Program-made: the position numbers and the translations under genes | NCBI GenBank assembly: GCA_963836695.1 | Contig: CAWIKX010000006.1 | Coordinates: 376,170 to 440,169 of the forward strand | Direction of reading: 5' to 3' | DNA: 64,000 nt | From: Roseiarcus sp963836695 | Lineage (GTDB): Bacteria; Pseudomonadota; Alphaproteobacteria; Rhizobiales; Beijerinckiaceae | Shown: in pieces, positions 16,674 through 25,989 of the stretch | Layout of the letters: each line of letters opens with the position of its first letter | Position numbering within the stretch: the first letter of the stretch is position 1 | Notes under the pieces: generated by a model | Seen by the model: the letters and a program-made list of their open reading frames with translations, nothing else | Database searches by the model: none | What the model was told of the DNA's origin: nothing

Positions 16674-17814
16674 TAGTTGTGGATCACCACTTTCCCTCTC
16701 GCTTCGGCTTGGGGGAAATTTTTTAATTTCTTTCCCGGACGGCAAATGAGATAGCGCTCAACCGGCATCCACCAAACTTCGTCGGGGCGGATCCGGTCGA
16801 TCGACGCCCGGTCGAAGCCGCAATACTTATGGTGGAACCAAACGGCCCGGCCGACGTGCTGCGAAAGGAACAGTGGGAAATATCCGACCGTGAAGGAATC
16901 GCCGATCGCCATTATCGTCGGACCGGGCCTGCCCGTTACGATGGCGTGATCGGACATACCACACGCGGCCTCGATGCGACCCTCAAGGCTGTGAGACAGC
17001 CGCTCGTCGCGCCCGATCGGATTCAAGGCCAAGGTCGGAGTCGTTTCCACGACTTTGTCCGCTATCCCCGCTAGCGTCGCGATATCGCCTCCCGTCTTCT
17101 TCATGGGGGGCCGATCGCGGAGGACGGATCGATTTTCAGTGGATGCCTCCCACTATGGCATTGTAGCCGGCGATTGCACCGTTCACGTTCCAGCGCAGGT
17201 CGTTGAGGAAATAGGTCGCTCCGAAGGCGCGAGGCTCTCTCAGCGCGGGACGCAGGTCAACGGTCTTGACATCCCGGGCCGCCAGGCAAAAGGAGGGTAC
17301 TCGGTCTTTCTGCCGCGATTTCGCGCCCAGCTCGGAAGAGCATTCTGGTGGATGGTCGAGGAATTCGGCGGCACGGCGACCAGGAACTTGACGCCGCGCC
17401 GCGTGAGCGCCTCGTTCATCGCCGCCATCATGTCGACGGCCTCGCCCACCTTTTGAGGGCGGAAGACGTGGCCTGCGCTTTGCGCGAGCATATCGTCGGG
17501 CAGCGCATACATTCGCCCGCTGGCGCCGATCACCGCGACGTTGCTGTCCTGAACGAGCGGTCCGGTCAGGTCCTTCTGCAGGGGGATCATCGTCTAGCGC
17601 AGACCAAAGCAGTCCTTGAGATAGGCGTCGACCTCTCTCGGAAACGTGAGCCAATCGCCGCCGCTCGCCGGCGCGCCCTTGGCGCAGGCGCGAGGTACCG
17701 TTTCTCCTTAAGGATGGCCTTCGCGCCGTCCGGCTTGATGATTCCAACGACAAGCGGCGTCGCAAGAAGACCGAAGGCGAGGAGAGCGAAATAGCGGTGA
17801 TACCGGCGCAGCAT
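16673..17814 (-). pseudogene. AlgX/AlgJ-like SGNH protein, paralogue 2 (several lesions)
   Basis: Clearly homologous to its two neighbours. The N-terminus is RYFALLAFGLLATPLVVGII and the C-terminus has MAIGDSFTVGYFPLF and PDEVWWMPVERYLIC. It is interrupted by a frameshift near 17680, an in-frame TAG at 17594-17596, frameshifts near 17300 and 17140, and a C6 run near 17105 that is one C short. Besides these, the catalytic His of the D-x-H motif has become Arg (NDLRWNVNGAIAGYNAI). Even if all indels are sequencing errors, the TAG and the His loss would leave it inactive. The order of motifs and spacing otherwise match paralogues 1 and 3. Confidence 0.8.
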
Positions 17815-18005
17815 GCCCAGTTAAGGCCGCACGCGGGCCCAGCCACTGCGGGCGCAGGGCCAAGCCCGTCCGGATGAGATCGAATCCACGGGCCGGACTT
17901 CTATTCGCTATCGTTGCAGTTCGGAAGCGGCGACGTGCGAAACGCTGGCGATCGCGGGGAAGGCTGACCGGGCCGCGCCGGCCGGCGCGCACGGGCCTAT
18001 GCGAA

Positions 18006-19118
18006 TCATCGCAATTCGGCCTGCGCTGCTGCGGGGTCGCGCAACTCGCAGATGAGCATGCGCTCAACCGGCGCCCACCAAACCTCGTCAGGATGATATT
18101 TGTCGACCAGCGACCTGTCGAAGCTGCAGCCGTTTTCATCGTAATGGACCCAGATTGCTCGTCCGACGTGCGGGGCGAGCATCGGCGGGAAGAAGCTCGC
18201 GGTGAACAAATCGCCAACAACGAGGATCGTCGGTCCCGGCTTGCCCGTCGTAATCACGTAAGTGGGCATGACATCATGCGACAAGATATCGACCTTGCCT
18301 CCCGCCGGCAGGACGAGACGCTCAGCCGTCTCCGTCACCTCGTCTTGCTCGCCGAGCAGCCGGGCGAGGTCGCCTCCCTTGACTTCCCGCGCCGGCCCAA
18401 GCGCCTTCAGCGGATCCACCCGCCAGTCGGGATGAGAATCGGCTTCGACGGCGGCGTTGAAGCCGGCGACCGCGCCGCGAGCGGTCCAATGCAAGTCGTG
18501 CAAGAGATAGGCCTTGCCTTCCGACGCGGTCTGCTTAAGCGTCGGGCGTAGATCGACCGTCTTTATCCCGCGTTCGGCAAGGTCCTGCAGAAAAAGATCG
18601 TCCTCCGTCTTTCGGCCATGACGTTGTGCCCAGTTTGGAAGATCCGCTTCGTAGATGGACGACGTGCTCGGAAGGACAACGACAAAAAACGCTGTTCCCC
18701 GTTTCGCCAGCTCATCGCGGCTTCGTGCAAGCAGGTTTACCGAGTCCACAACCTTTTGGTCGCGAAAGATGAGACCAGCGCTCTGTTGCACCATCTCGCC
18801 GCCGAGATAGAACATGCGCCCGTTCCGGCCGATCAGCACCTCCGAGCCGCCAAAGCCGAGCATCGGCTTCGTCAGGTCCTTGTGCAACTAAATCAGAACA
18901 TGCCGAAAGCCGAAGTGATCCTTGAGATAAGCGTCGATCTGGCCGGGAAGCAGCCCCAAATCAGCCAGGCGATTGGGCGCCGCCGGCGCAGGCGCGAGCC
19001 TTCGTCCTTCCTTGAAAATCAATTCCGGACTGTCCGGCTTGACCATCCCGACCACGAGGGGCGTTGCGAGGAGCCCAAATGCAAGGATCGCGAAATAGCG
19101 GCGATATCGCCACAGCAT
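18006..19118 (-). pseudogene. AlgX/AlgJ-like SGNH protein, paralogue 3 (in-frame TAG, catalytic Ser lost)
   Basis: One continuous frame of about 370 codons, broken only by TAG at 18888-18890 between GFRHVLI and LHKDLTKPMLGFGG. The aligned residue in paralogue 1 is Thr. The membrane anchor (RYFAILAFGLLATPLVVGMV) and the D-x-H pair (LHDLHWTARGAVAGFNAA) are kept, but the serine motif GDSFT reads GDLFT, so the nucleophile is gone. The ATG at 19118 was chosen by alignment: paralogues 2 and 3 share TGGGCATGCTG around the start. Upstream in-frame codons reach into the P450 gene and are not homologous. Together the three genes look like a decaying tandem family for polysaccharide acetylation (inference). 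Confidence 0.8.
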
Positions 19119-19234
19119 GCCCAATGAGCGCAGGGCGGCATAAAGCCTGTTGCGCCAAGGACGGCCACGGGTAAGCGATGGCCAGCTCAAAGATGGGCTT
19201 TTATCCGCCGTCCGCGAGGTCGAAAGGATTGATC

Positions 19235-20452
19235 TCACGCCCATTCGACTCTCAGCGCCTCAAGCCCATGAAAATGGAATGCGTCGCGATAGCGCGCCGG
19301 CTCGGCCAAGCGCAAGCCCCTGAGCCGGCCGAATAGGATCGGCAGCGCGACCGCGAGCTCGAGCCGCGCTAGCGGCGCGCCGACGCAGAAATGAATGCCG
19401 GCGCCAAAACTCACATGCGAGTTCGGCGTGCGGCTAGGCTGAAACGCATCGGGCCTAAGAAATCGCTTGGGGTCGCGGTTGGCGGCGCCGAGCAACAGGC
19501 CGATTTTCTCGTTTCTGCGCAACCGCAGGCCGGCGAACTCGACCTCATCAAGCGCATAGCGCGTAAAGAGATGCAGCGGCGGGTCGAGCCGCAGCAATTC
19601 TTCGACTGTCGCGAGCGTCGCGGCTTGGCTCACGAATGCAGCGCTCGCATCGATCTCCTGCTCTAGCATGGTCTTCACGCCGTTGCCGATCGCCTGAACC
19701 GTCGCTTCGTGGCCGGCGTTCAAAAGCAGGACGACGGTTGCGACGAGCTCGTCCTCGCCCAACGTGCCGCCATCGCTTTCGGCGATGAGAAGCTGGCTGA
19801 CTAGATCCTCGCCGAGATTGCTGCGTCGCGCGCGGGCGAAATTGCGCACGTAGTCGGCGAAACCGCGCGCTGCTTCGGCCGCGCGGTCCTCGACGGCGCG
19901 CGTTACGCCGAACTGGTACATGGCGACCATGCAATGCGACCAGTCGACGAGCTGAGACCCCATCTCGCGTGGGACGCCCAAGAGCTCGGCGATGACCGCG
20001 ACTGGAATGGGCTCGGCGAACTCGGTGACAAGATCGGCCGAGCGCCTGGACGCGAAACCGTCAATCCGCTCGTGCGCCAGTCTTTCGATCTCGGGTCTAA
20101 GCTCTTCGATCCGGCGCGAGACGAAGGCGCGATTGACAAGGTTGCGCAGCCGTGTGTGTTCCGGCGGTTCGAGCTCCAACATCGAATGGCGCTCGAGCGC
20201 GTTAAACGGCTCAAGATACGGTTTCGAATTGCGTGGGGGCGGTTCGATAACTCGACGGCCGAAGCGGCGGTCGCGCAGCAAAGCCGAAACGTCGGCGAAG
20301 CGCGTGAAGCACCAGAACCCGTAGTCCTCCCAAAAGAACACGGGCGCGGCTTCGCGGATCAGGGCATACGGGGGATATGGATCGTTGAAGAAATCGGGGT
20401 CGCGAGGGTTCAATCGAACGCGGCGCCGCGGGACGTCAATGGACGGAACCAT
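19235..20452 (-). CDS. Cytochrome P450
   Basis: 405 residues, typical of soluble bacterial P450s. Motifs present are the I-helix LLNAGHEATV (the A/G-G-x-E/D-x-T oxygen-activation motif in the form AGHEAT), the K-helix ExxR (EELLRLDPP), and the haem loop FGAGIHFCVGAPLARLE with Cys356 as the thiolate ligand. The N-terminal PRDPDFFNDPYPPYALIREA is usual for CYP families of alphaproteobacteria. No ferredoxin or reductase gene is adjacent, so redox partners must be elsewhere. The upstream region has three GGAACTAA copies on the coding strand. The substrate is unknown. Confidence 0.93.
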   Translation of the reverse strand: MVPSIDVPRRRVRLNPRDPDFFNDPYPPYALIREAAPVFFWEDYGFWCFTRFADVSALLRDRRFGRRVIEPPPRNSKPYLEPFNALERHSMLELEPPEHTRLRNLVNRAFVSRRIEELRPEIERLAHERIDGFASRRSADLVTEFAEPIPVAVIAELLGVPREMGSQLVDWSHCMVAMYQFGVTRAVEDRAAEAARGFADYVRNFARARRSNLGEDLVSQLLIAESDGGTLGEDELVATVVLLLNAGHEATVQAIGNGVKTMLEQEIDASAAFVSQAATLATVEELLRLDPPLHLFTRYALDEVEFAGLRLRRNEKIGLLLGAANRDPKRFLRPDAFQPSRTPNSHVSFGAGIHFCVGAPLARLELAVALPILFGRLRGLRLAEPARYRDAFHFHGLEALRVEWA

Positions 20453-20651
20453 GGGTCGCCTCTAAAGCCTTCTCGCGCGGGATGAAATGGGCCGCCTGGA
20501 GGCCGCTAAGACCGGTCTTCGGCGGGCGGGTCCGGTGGTGCGCTGCCCTTAGTTCCCTTTTAGTTCCGCGCCCTAATCTTTTCAGCGCCTTAGGACTCGG
20601 TTTAGTTCCGCGCTTTCGCGCGCGGCGGTTTGCACGCACATCCACACAAGG

Positions 20652-21185
20652 CTAGCCCAGCGGATAGGCAGCCTCAACGACGTAGGGTCCGCTACCTGAG
20701 CGCTCGCGCGCCGAATAGAGCACGAAGCGCTCTGCAGTGAACGGTTCCGCGAATAGCGCGCCGCGCGTCGCGAGATAGCTCGCGACCGACGCCTGGCCAA
20801 CGCCACGCAGCCGCGCCAATGCTACGTGGGGCGTATATTTGCGCGTCTCGGGCTCGACGCCGATCCGCCTCAAGCGGCGCTCGTGTTCAGCTTGCAGATC
20901 CATCAGCTCCGGTTCCGGCTCAATCTTGGCCACAATGGCGCGTGGCTTGTCGCCGCCGAACCAGCTTAAGGCGTCGAAGCGCACCGGAACCTTCGACCTG
21001 CGAAGGTCGCCAAACGTCTCAGCGATGTCGCGCGCGAAGCGCCCATCGACGTCGCCGATGAAGCGAAGCGTGACGTGATAGTCCTCCGGCTGGAGCCAGC
21101 GGGCGCCCACAACGCCGCCACGTGTAAGCGTGAGCTGGCCGACGACATCTACCGGCAGTTCGAGGCCGGTGAACAGGCGCGGCAC
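20652..21185 (-). CDS. thpR: RNA 2',3'-cyclic phosphodiesterase ThpR (2H family)
   Basis: 177 residues of the LigT/ThpR 2H phosphoesterase family. It opens MPRLFTGLELPVDVVGQL, as is typical. The first catalytic motif is YHVTLRFIG (H-x-T). The second is YTPHVALARL, where the usual H-x-T is H-V-A. The threonine helps bind phosphate, so activity may be reduced, although ThpR proteins do vary here. The enzyme opens 2',3'-cyclic phosphate ends on RNA. The gene ends upstream of a P450, and its start lies 7 bp from the stop of the ABC ATPase gene, so it may be the tail of that operon. Confidence 0.9.
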   Translation of the reverse strand: MPRLFTGLELPVDVVGQLTLTRGGVVGARWLQPEDYHVTLRFIGDVDGRFARDIAETFGDLRRSKVPVRFDALSWFGGDKPRAIVAKIEPEPELMDLQAEHERRLRRIGVEPETRKYTPHVALARLRGVGQASVASYLATRGALFAEPFTAERFVLYSARERSGSGPYVVEAAYPLG

Positions 21186-21192
21186 GGATCCT

Positions 21193-21969
21193 CTAGCCGC
21201 GCTCTTTAGAGATGAACTGGCGGAAGCGATCGGAAGTCGAGCAAGAGAAAAGCTCGTGCGGCGGTCCTTCTGCTTCGACCAGTCCTTGATGCAGGAACAT
21301 CACCCGGGTCGAGACATCGCGCGCAAAGCTCATCTCGTGGGTGACGACCAGCATCGTGCGGCCTTCCTCGGCGAGCGCGCGCATGACCCGCAGCACTTCG
21401 CCTACGAGCTCCGGATCGAGCGCCGAGGTCGGCTCATCGAACAGCATCACTTTCGGGCGCATGGCGAGCGCACGCGCGATCGCCGCGCGCTGCTGCTGAC
21501 CTCCAGAGAGATGGGCGGGATAGTGATTCCATTTGTCGGCAATGCCGACCTTCGCCAAGAGCGCGCGGGCCTCCTCGACGCACTCCGCCCGCGGGCGTCT
21601 CTGCACATGCACCGGGGCCTCGACTAGGTTCTCGAGCACCGTCAGATGCGACCACAAGTTGAAGCTCTGAAACACCATGCCGAGCTCGGAGCGGATACGG
21701 TCAACCTGTCGCCTGTCTGCGGGCTCGGCGCGCCCATCCCGGCGCTCACGCATTTTGATTGTCTCGCCGGCCACGGTCACCACGCCCTTGTCCGGGGTCT
21801 CGAGCAGATTGATGCAGCGGAGAAACGTGCTCTTGCCCGAGCCGGACGAGCCGAGAATCGAGATCACGTCGCCGTCGTTGGCGGTCAACGAGACGCCCCT
21901 TAAGACTTCGAGCTGGCCGAAGCTCTTGTGCATCTTGTCGACCGTGAGCGCTGGCGTGGAGGCTGGCAT
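21193..21969 (-). CDS. Polar amino acid ABC transporter ATP-binding protein (HisP/GlnQ-like)
   Basis: 258 residues. Walker A GSSGSGKSTFLRCINLLE, the Q-loop MVFQSFNLWSHLTVLEN, the signature LSGGQQQRAAIARAL, Walker B VMLFDEPTSALDPE and the H-loop VTHEM are all intact. The FNLWSHLTVLEN phrase is typical of the PAAT (HisP/OccP/GlnQ) ATPases that energise uptake of polar amino acids or opines. It follows the permease gene by 10 bp. With the two permeases and binding protein it forms a complete importer in the order SBP-permease-permease-ATPase on the minus strand. Confidence 0.94.
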   Translation of the reverse strand: MPASTPALTVDKMHKSFGQLEVLRGVSLTANDGDVISILGSSGSGKSTFLRCINLLETPDKGVVTVAGETIKMRERRDGRAEPADRRQVDRIRSELGMVFQSFNLWSHLTVLENLVEAPVHVQRRPRAECVEEARALLAKVGIADKWNHYPAHLSGGQQQRAAIARALAMRPKVMLFDEPTSALDPELVGEVLRVMRALAEEGRTMLVVTHEMSFARDVSTRVMFLHQGLVEAEGPPHELFSCSTSDRFRQFISKERG

Positions 21970-21979
21970 CGGCGCTTCC

Positions 21980-22672
21980 TCAGCTCAATCGAGGTTTGAG
22001 GTGCGGCGTCAAGCGCCGCTCGAGCAGAAGGAAACCCGCGCCAATCACATAATTGACGACGAAATAGATCAAGCCGGCGAGGATGAGCGGCAGATAGGTG
22101 ACGAGCGTGTCGTTGCGGATCTTGAGCGCGACACTCAACACGTCCCACAAGGTTATTAGGGAAACGAGCGCCGTCGACTTCACCATCGAAATCATTTCCG
22201 TCGAATAGGCTGGAAGGCCGTGCCTGAGCGCAATCGGAAAGATAATCCGACGGAATAGGAGAAGCCCAGACATGCCGCAGGCACGCGCCGCCTCGACCTG
22301 TGCATGCGGCACAGCGAGAAGCGCGCCGCGAAAGATCTCCGACTGATAGCCCGCGGTGCAAAGCGCCAGCGAGAGCACCGCGCAGTTGAACGCGTCCCGC
22401 AGAAAGGGCCAGACGATGCTGGCGCGCACTGCCGGCAACGAAGCAAGCCCGTAATAGACGACGAAAAGCTGGATCAAGAGCGGCGTGCCGCGAAAGACCA
22501 TGACATAGACGCGCGCGAGGAGCTCGAGCGGCTTCGAGCCGCTCACCCTCATCCAGGTCACGCCGGCGGCGACGAAGCCGCCGAGAACAACAGAGAGGAA
22601 CCAGACCGAGAGGGTGAGCGGCAGCGCGCTGAGAAGGCGGACGAACGATTTTGAGATGAAATCGAAGTCCAT
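21980..22672 (-). CDS. Amino acid ABC transporter permease (HisM-like)
   Basis: 230 residues with about five membrane segments, from LSVWFLSVVLGGFVAAGVTW at the N-terminus to IYFVVNYVIGAGFLLLERRL at the C-terminus. It has the HisM/HisQ signatures RGTPLLIQLFVVYYG and the EAA loop EAARACGMSGLLLFRRIIFP that contacts the ATPase. It is located in the inner membrane and pairs with the next permease as a heterodimer. The gaps to both neighbours are 10 bp or less, indicating one transcript. Confidence 0.93.
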   Translation of the reverse strand: MDFDFISKSFVRLLSALPLTLSVWFLSVVLGGFVAAGVTWMRVSGSKPLELLARVYVMVFRGTPLLIQLFVVYYGLASLPAVRASIVWPFLRDAFNCAVLSLALCTAGYQSEIFRGALLAVPHAQVEAARACGMSGLLLFRRIIFPIALRHGLPAYSTEMISMVKSTALVSLITLWDVLSVALKIRNDTLVTYLPLILAGLIYFVVNYVIGAGFLLLERRLTPHLKPRLS

Positions 22673-22676
22673 CGCT

Positions 22677-23393
22677 TCAGCCCGTAGCGCGGCGCATGCC
22701 GCGGGTGGCGCGCGTTTCGGCCATGTCGAAGAAACGGGTCGTCGCCACCGTCATAACAAGATAGAGCACGGCGCCGCCAAGATAGAAGGCAAATGGCCGA
22801 TGCGTCGATCCGGCGCCCACTTGGCTTATCCGCATGAGCTCGGTCAGGCCGGTGACCGAGATCAGCGATGAGTCCTTGAGCGCAACCTGCCAGAGATTGC
22901 CAAGGCCCGGCAGCGCGAAGCGTAGGACCTGCGGCAGCATGACGCGCCGCGCCATGAGCGCTCGATTCATGCCGACGCTGACCGCGGCCTCGAGCTCGCC
23001 TCGCGAGATCGCGAGATAGGCGGCGCGGTACACCTCCGCCTGATAGGCGCCGGAGATGACGCCGACAGCGAGCGCGCCGGCCGCGAAGGCTGGCACGCCG
23101 ACGAAGCCCTCATGCCCGAACAGGCCCGCCGTCTCGGTCAGAAGCGTCGACGTGCCGAAATAGACGAAATAGACGATGAGCAGTTCCGGCAGGCCGCGGA
23201 AGAGTGCCGCGTAGGCCTGCCCCACGCCTCCCGCGACCAGCTTCCCCGAAAGCCGCGCCCAGGCGACGAGGCCGCCGATGGCCGCGCCGATGAGGAGACC
23301 GCAGGCGGAGACGAGAAGCGTCATCGCCGCGCCTTCGAGGAGCGAGAGGCCCCAGCCGCCTTGGCCGAAGCCGAAGATCGCAAGATTGCCCAC
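22677..23393 (-). CDS. Amino acid ABC transporter permease (HisQ-like)
   Basis: 238 residues with about five membrane segments. Signatures are FRGLPELLIVYFVYFG, GAYQAEVYRAAYLAISRGEL and the EAA loop EAAVSVGMNRALMARRVMLPQ. It starts MGNLAIFGFGQGGWG, as in many HisQ/OccQ proteins. The stop is 4 bp before the HisM-like gene. Together the pair forms the transmembrane channel. The binding-protein gene lies about 50 bp upstream. Confidence 0.93.
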   Translation of the reverse strand: MGNLAIFGFGQGGWGLSLLEGAAMTLLVSACGLLIGAAIGGLVAWARLSGKLVAGGVGQAYAALFRGLPELLIVYFVYFGTSTLLTETAGLFGHEGFVGVPAFAAGALAVGVISGAYQAEVYRAAYLAISRGELEAAVSVGMNRALMARRVMLPQVLRFALPGLGNLWQVALKDSSLISVTGLTELMRISQVGAGSTHRPFAFYLGGAVLYLVMTVATTRFFDMAETRATRGMRRATG

Positions 23394-23442
23394 TTCGGCC
23401 CCCGGAAGCGCGCCTTTTAACGAAAAAGCGCGTGTGAAAGCC

Positions 23443-24300
23443 CTATTGAGGCGTCAGGTCAACCTTGAACCACTGCTCGGAATATTTCTTCACCGACCCG
23501 TCGGCGATCGCCTCCGCAAGCGCCTTATCGAATTTGGCTGTCAGGTCCGCGTCGCTCTTGCGAAGCCCCATGCCCTCGCCCACTCCGAACACACCGCCGA
23601 TGAATTTCGGCCCGACGACGGCGAGGTCTGCTCCGTCCGGTTTTGAGGCTGTCGCCATGTTGGTCGGAAGATCCTCGAGAACCGCGTCGAGGCGGCCGGA
23701 CTTGAGATCGAGGTCGCGGTCGTCGGTGGTCTTGTATTCCTTAACCGTCGCGATGTCCTTGAGATATTGGCTGCCAAAATTGGCGTGGGTGGTCGAAACC
23801 TGCACGCCAAGCGTCTTGCCTTTTAGCGCCGCCTGCACGGACTTGATCGCTGCTTCGCCCGCGGCGGGATCCTTGTCGAGATTGATGAGCGTTCCTGCGC
23901 CGGTGGTCTTGGCGAGGGGGCTATCTTTCGGCGCGAGGAACGAGCCCGGCGAAGCCGCGTAGGGTTTCGAGAAGTCGATCTCCTTCTTGCGCTCGTCGGT
24001 GATGGCCATGCCGTCCATGATGACGTCGAACTTGCCCGCTTTCAGCCCTGGGATCATGCCGTCCCAGTCCTGGGCGATGACCTTGCACTCAAGGCCCGCG
24101 CGCTTGCAGAGGTCGTTGGCGAGGTCGACCTCGAAACCGACGATCTTGCCGCTCGAGTCGGTCAGGTTCCAGGGTTCGTAGGCCCCCTCCATTCCGATGA
24201 CGGCGGTCTTCCACTCCTTGGCGACCGCGCCATGCGCAAGCGCAAGACCTGCTGCGAGCGTCGCGCCGAGCCTGAGCGCCCGCATGAATTTTGTCGCCAT
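23443..24300 (-). CDS. Amino acid ABC transporter substrate-binding protein
   Basis: 285 residues of the SBP_bac_3 family. A signal peptide (MRALRLGATLAAGLALAHGA) precedes the core, whose family phrases are GAYEPWNLTDSSGKIVGFEV, DLANDLCKRAGLECKVIAQ, WDGMIPGLKAGKFDVIMDGM and ITDERKKEIDFSKPY. The DGM-ITDERKK pattern is that of arginine/opine-type binding proteins. I set the start at the ATG at 24300, which has GGGAGGCAGATTG before it. The longer open frame is not signal-like. It delivers the ligand to the HisQ/HisM/HisP-like complex. Confidence 0.92.
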   Translation of the reverse strand: MATKFMRALRLGATLAAGLALAHGAVAKEWKTAVIGMEGAYEPWNLTDSSGKIVGFEVDLANDLCKRAGLECKVIAQDWDGMIPGLKAGKFDVIMDGMAITDERKKEIDFSKPYAASPGSFLAPKDSPLAKTTGAGTLINLDKDPAAGEAAIKSVQAALKGKTLGVQVSTTHANFGSQYLKDIATVKEYKTTDDRDLDLKSGRLDAVLEDLPTNMATASKPDGADLAVVGPKFIGGVFGVGEGMGLRKSDADLTAKFDKALAEAIADGSVKKYSEQWFKVDLTPQ

Positions 24301-24422
24301 CAATCTGCCTCCCATCGCATTCTCCGCCGCTTCTCCCGCGGCCCACGCTAGAAACCATACAGGCGGAACGGCGAAATGGGAACGCGGCTCGGCGACCAAA
24401 GTGCACCGGCGCGCAATCCCGG

Positions 24423-25349
24423 TCACGCGCCGGCGCGCCTATCGCGGCGCGCGAGACGGGTGAGAAGGTAGTCGACCTCCGCCCTCGCGGTCGCGCTTAA
24501 GCCTGCGCCAGGCTTTCGCTGCGCGTCGGACGTAAGAATGCCGCGCTTCATCATCACGTATTTGCGCGTGGCGAGGCCGACGCCCTGTTGCTGCTCGTAG
24601 CGAACAAGGGGCAAATGGGCGTCGAAAACGTCGTGCGCTTCCTCGCGTCGCCCCGCGCGCGAGAGCCGCACGACGTCGATCAGCATTTCCGGAAAGGCAT
24701 AGCCGGTCATCGCGCCATCAACTCCGCGCTCCATCTCGAAATCGAGGAACAGGCCGCCGTTGCCGGTGAGAATCGGGATGCGGCGCAGCATGCCTTCCTT
24801 TTCAAACCGCCGCAGAGCCGAAATTTTTTCCAAGCCTGGCCAGTCCTCGTGCTTCAGCATCACACAGGACGGATTGCCGGTGATGATCCGGCGAATGACG
24901 TCCGGCGTCATGACGACGCCAAGCGTCAGCGGAAAGTCTTGAATGACGAAAGGGATGTCGGACCCAATCGCCTCGATCGCCTGCGCGTAGTAGGTCACGA
25001 TCTGATCGTCGGTGCGAAGCGACGGCGGTGGGGCGATCATGACCCCAGCCGCCCCCTTGGCCATGGCCGCATGCGACAACCCCCGCATCGCCGCGAATCC
25101 TGGTGCGGAGACGCCGACGATGAACGGCAGTTTTGGCGCGCGCATAACGCAACGAGCGACCAAACCGATCGCTTCGTCTTGGTCGAGCTTGGGCGCTTCG
25201 CCCATGATCCCGAGAATGGTGCAGCCCTCGGCGCCCGCTGCGACGTAGTGGTCAATCATGCGATCGACGCTGGCGTTGTCGATCGCACCGTCGGCCAGAA
25301 AAGGTGTGGGCGCGATAGGAAAGACGCCTTTTGCGTCGACCGAGAGCAT
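24423..25349 (-). CDS. Dihydrodipicolinate synthase family protein (DapA-like aldolase/lyase)
   Basis: 308 residues forming a TIM barrel. The N-terminal GVFPIAPTPFLADGAIDNAS is typical of the family. The Schiff-base lysine is in CVMLKHEDWPG. The usual GTTGE motif reads GIMGE, and the catalytic tyrosine segment reads IPFVIQDFPL, with no Tyr. It is therefore probably not the lysine-pathway enzyme but one of the family's catabolic members that split or dehydrate keto acids (inference). The ATG at 25349 was chosen because homology starts there. The upstream frame overlaps the RidA gene. It lies between the importer genes and ridA. Confidence 0.87.
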   Translation of the reverse strand: MLSVDAKGVFPIAPTPFLADGAIDNASVDRMIDHYVAAGAEGCTILGIMGEAPKLDQDEAIGLVARCVMRAPKLPFIVGVSAPGFAAMRGLSHAAMAKGAAGVMIAPPPSLRTDDQIVTYYAQAIEAIGSDIPFVIQDFPLTLGVVMTPDVIRRIITGNPSCVMLKHEDWPGLEKISALRRFEKEGMLRRIPILTGNGGLFLDFEMERGVDGAMTGYAFPEMLIDVVRLSRAGRREEAHDVFDAHLPLVRYEQQQGVGLATRKYVMMKRGILTSDAQRKPGAGLSATARAEVDYLLTRLARRDRRAGA

Positions 25350-25417
25350 GGACAAGTTTCCGTGTTGATCGCTATTTATGTCAGACTTTGTCGCGGAACC
25401 GACCCTAGGGCCGATCC

Positions 25418-25819
25418 CTACAAGGCGGCGACTGCGGTCACCTCGATCAAAAGCTCCTCGCGCGCCAGGCGGTCGATAATGAGCAGCGTGTTGGTCGGAT
25501 ATCCGCCGCTGGGAAACAGGCGCGGATATTCGCGCGCTCGATATTCCGCGAATTTCCCGATGTCCTGCGACCGTACCAGATAGCTCGTGAACTCGACGAT
25601 GTTGGGAAACCCTGCGCCCTGGGAGGCAAGCGCGGCGCCGATATTGGCGAACACCTGCGCGCATTGGCCTTCGAAATCGGCGGGCGTCTCGCCATTTTTG
25701 TCCATCCCGACTTGGCCGGCGATGAACAAGAACTCCGACGCCTTGACGCGGGTGATGTTCGAATATGGCGCGATCGGCGTGCCCAGACTGTTGGGGTTGA
25801 GAAACTGGATATTAGGCAT
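25418..25819 (-). CDS. RidA/YjgF family protein (imine/enamine deaminase-like)
   Basis: 133 residues, the usual length. Family features are FLFIAGQVGMDKNGETPADF, QCAQVFANIGAAL, and the C-terminal segment PTNTLLIIDRLAREELLIEVTA. The Arg that binds the substrate carboxylate in true RidA is replaced here within the segment TLLIIDRLAR, so the exact ligand may differ. RidA proteins hydrolyse reactive 2-aminoacrylate-type enamines formed by PLP enzymes, or act in catabolic pathways. It precedes the DapA-like gene by 68 bp and is divergent from the M24 peptidase gene, fitting a role in degradation of the imported compound. Confidence 0.88.
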   Translation of the reverse strand: MPNIQFLNPNSLGTPIAPYSNITRVKASEFLFIAGQVGMDKNGETPADFEGQCAQVFANIGAALASQGAGFPNIVEFTSYLVRSQDIGKFAEYRAREYPRLFPSGGYPTNTLLIIDRLAREELLIEVTAVAAL

Positions 25820-25989
25820 GGGCGGCTCCCGCGATCGTGTCCGGGCATGGAAAAGTTACCCGAGACGATCGCGATGATGAGGGATGGCCCGCGCCCTTGG
25901 CAAGCCGACCGGATGGCGACAGCTTGGCTTGGCTGAGCTAGGATGAGGACGGCGCCATCGAGCGCGGGAGATCAGCGAGGGTGGAAACC

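Noticed and set aside
17594..18890. Amber recoding (pyrrolysine or suppressor) in the SGNH paralogues
   Set aside because: No pyl genes or suppressor tRNA are in the window, the aligned residues differ, and paralogue 2 has other lesions. I keep the coincidence as a finding but do not claim recoding.
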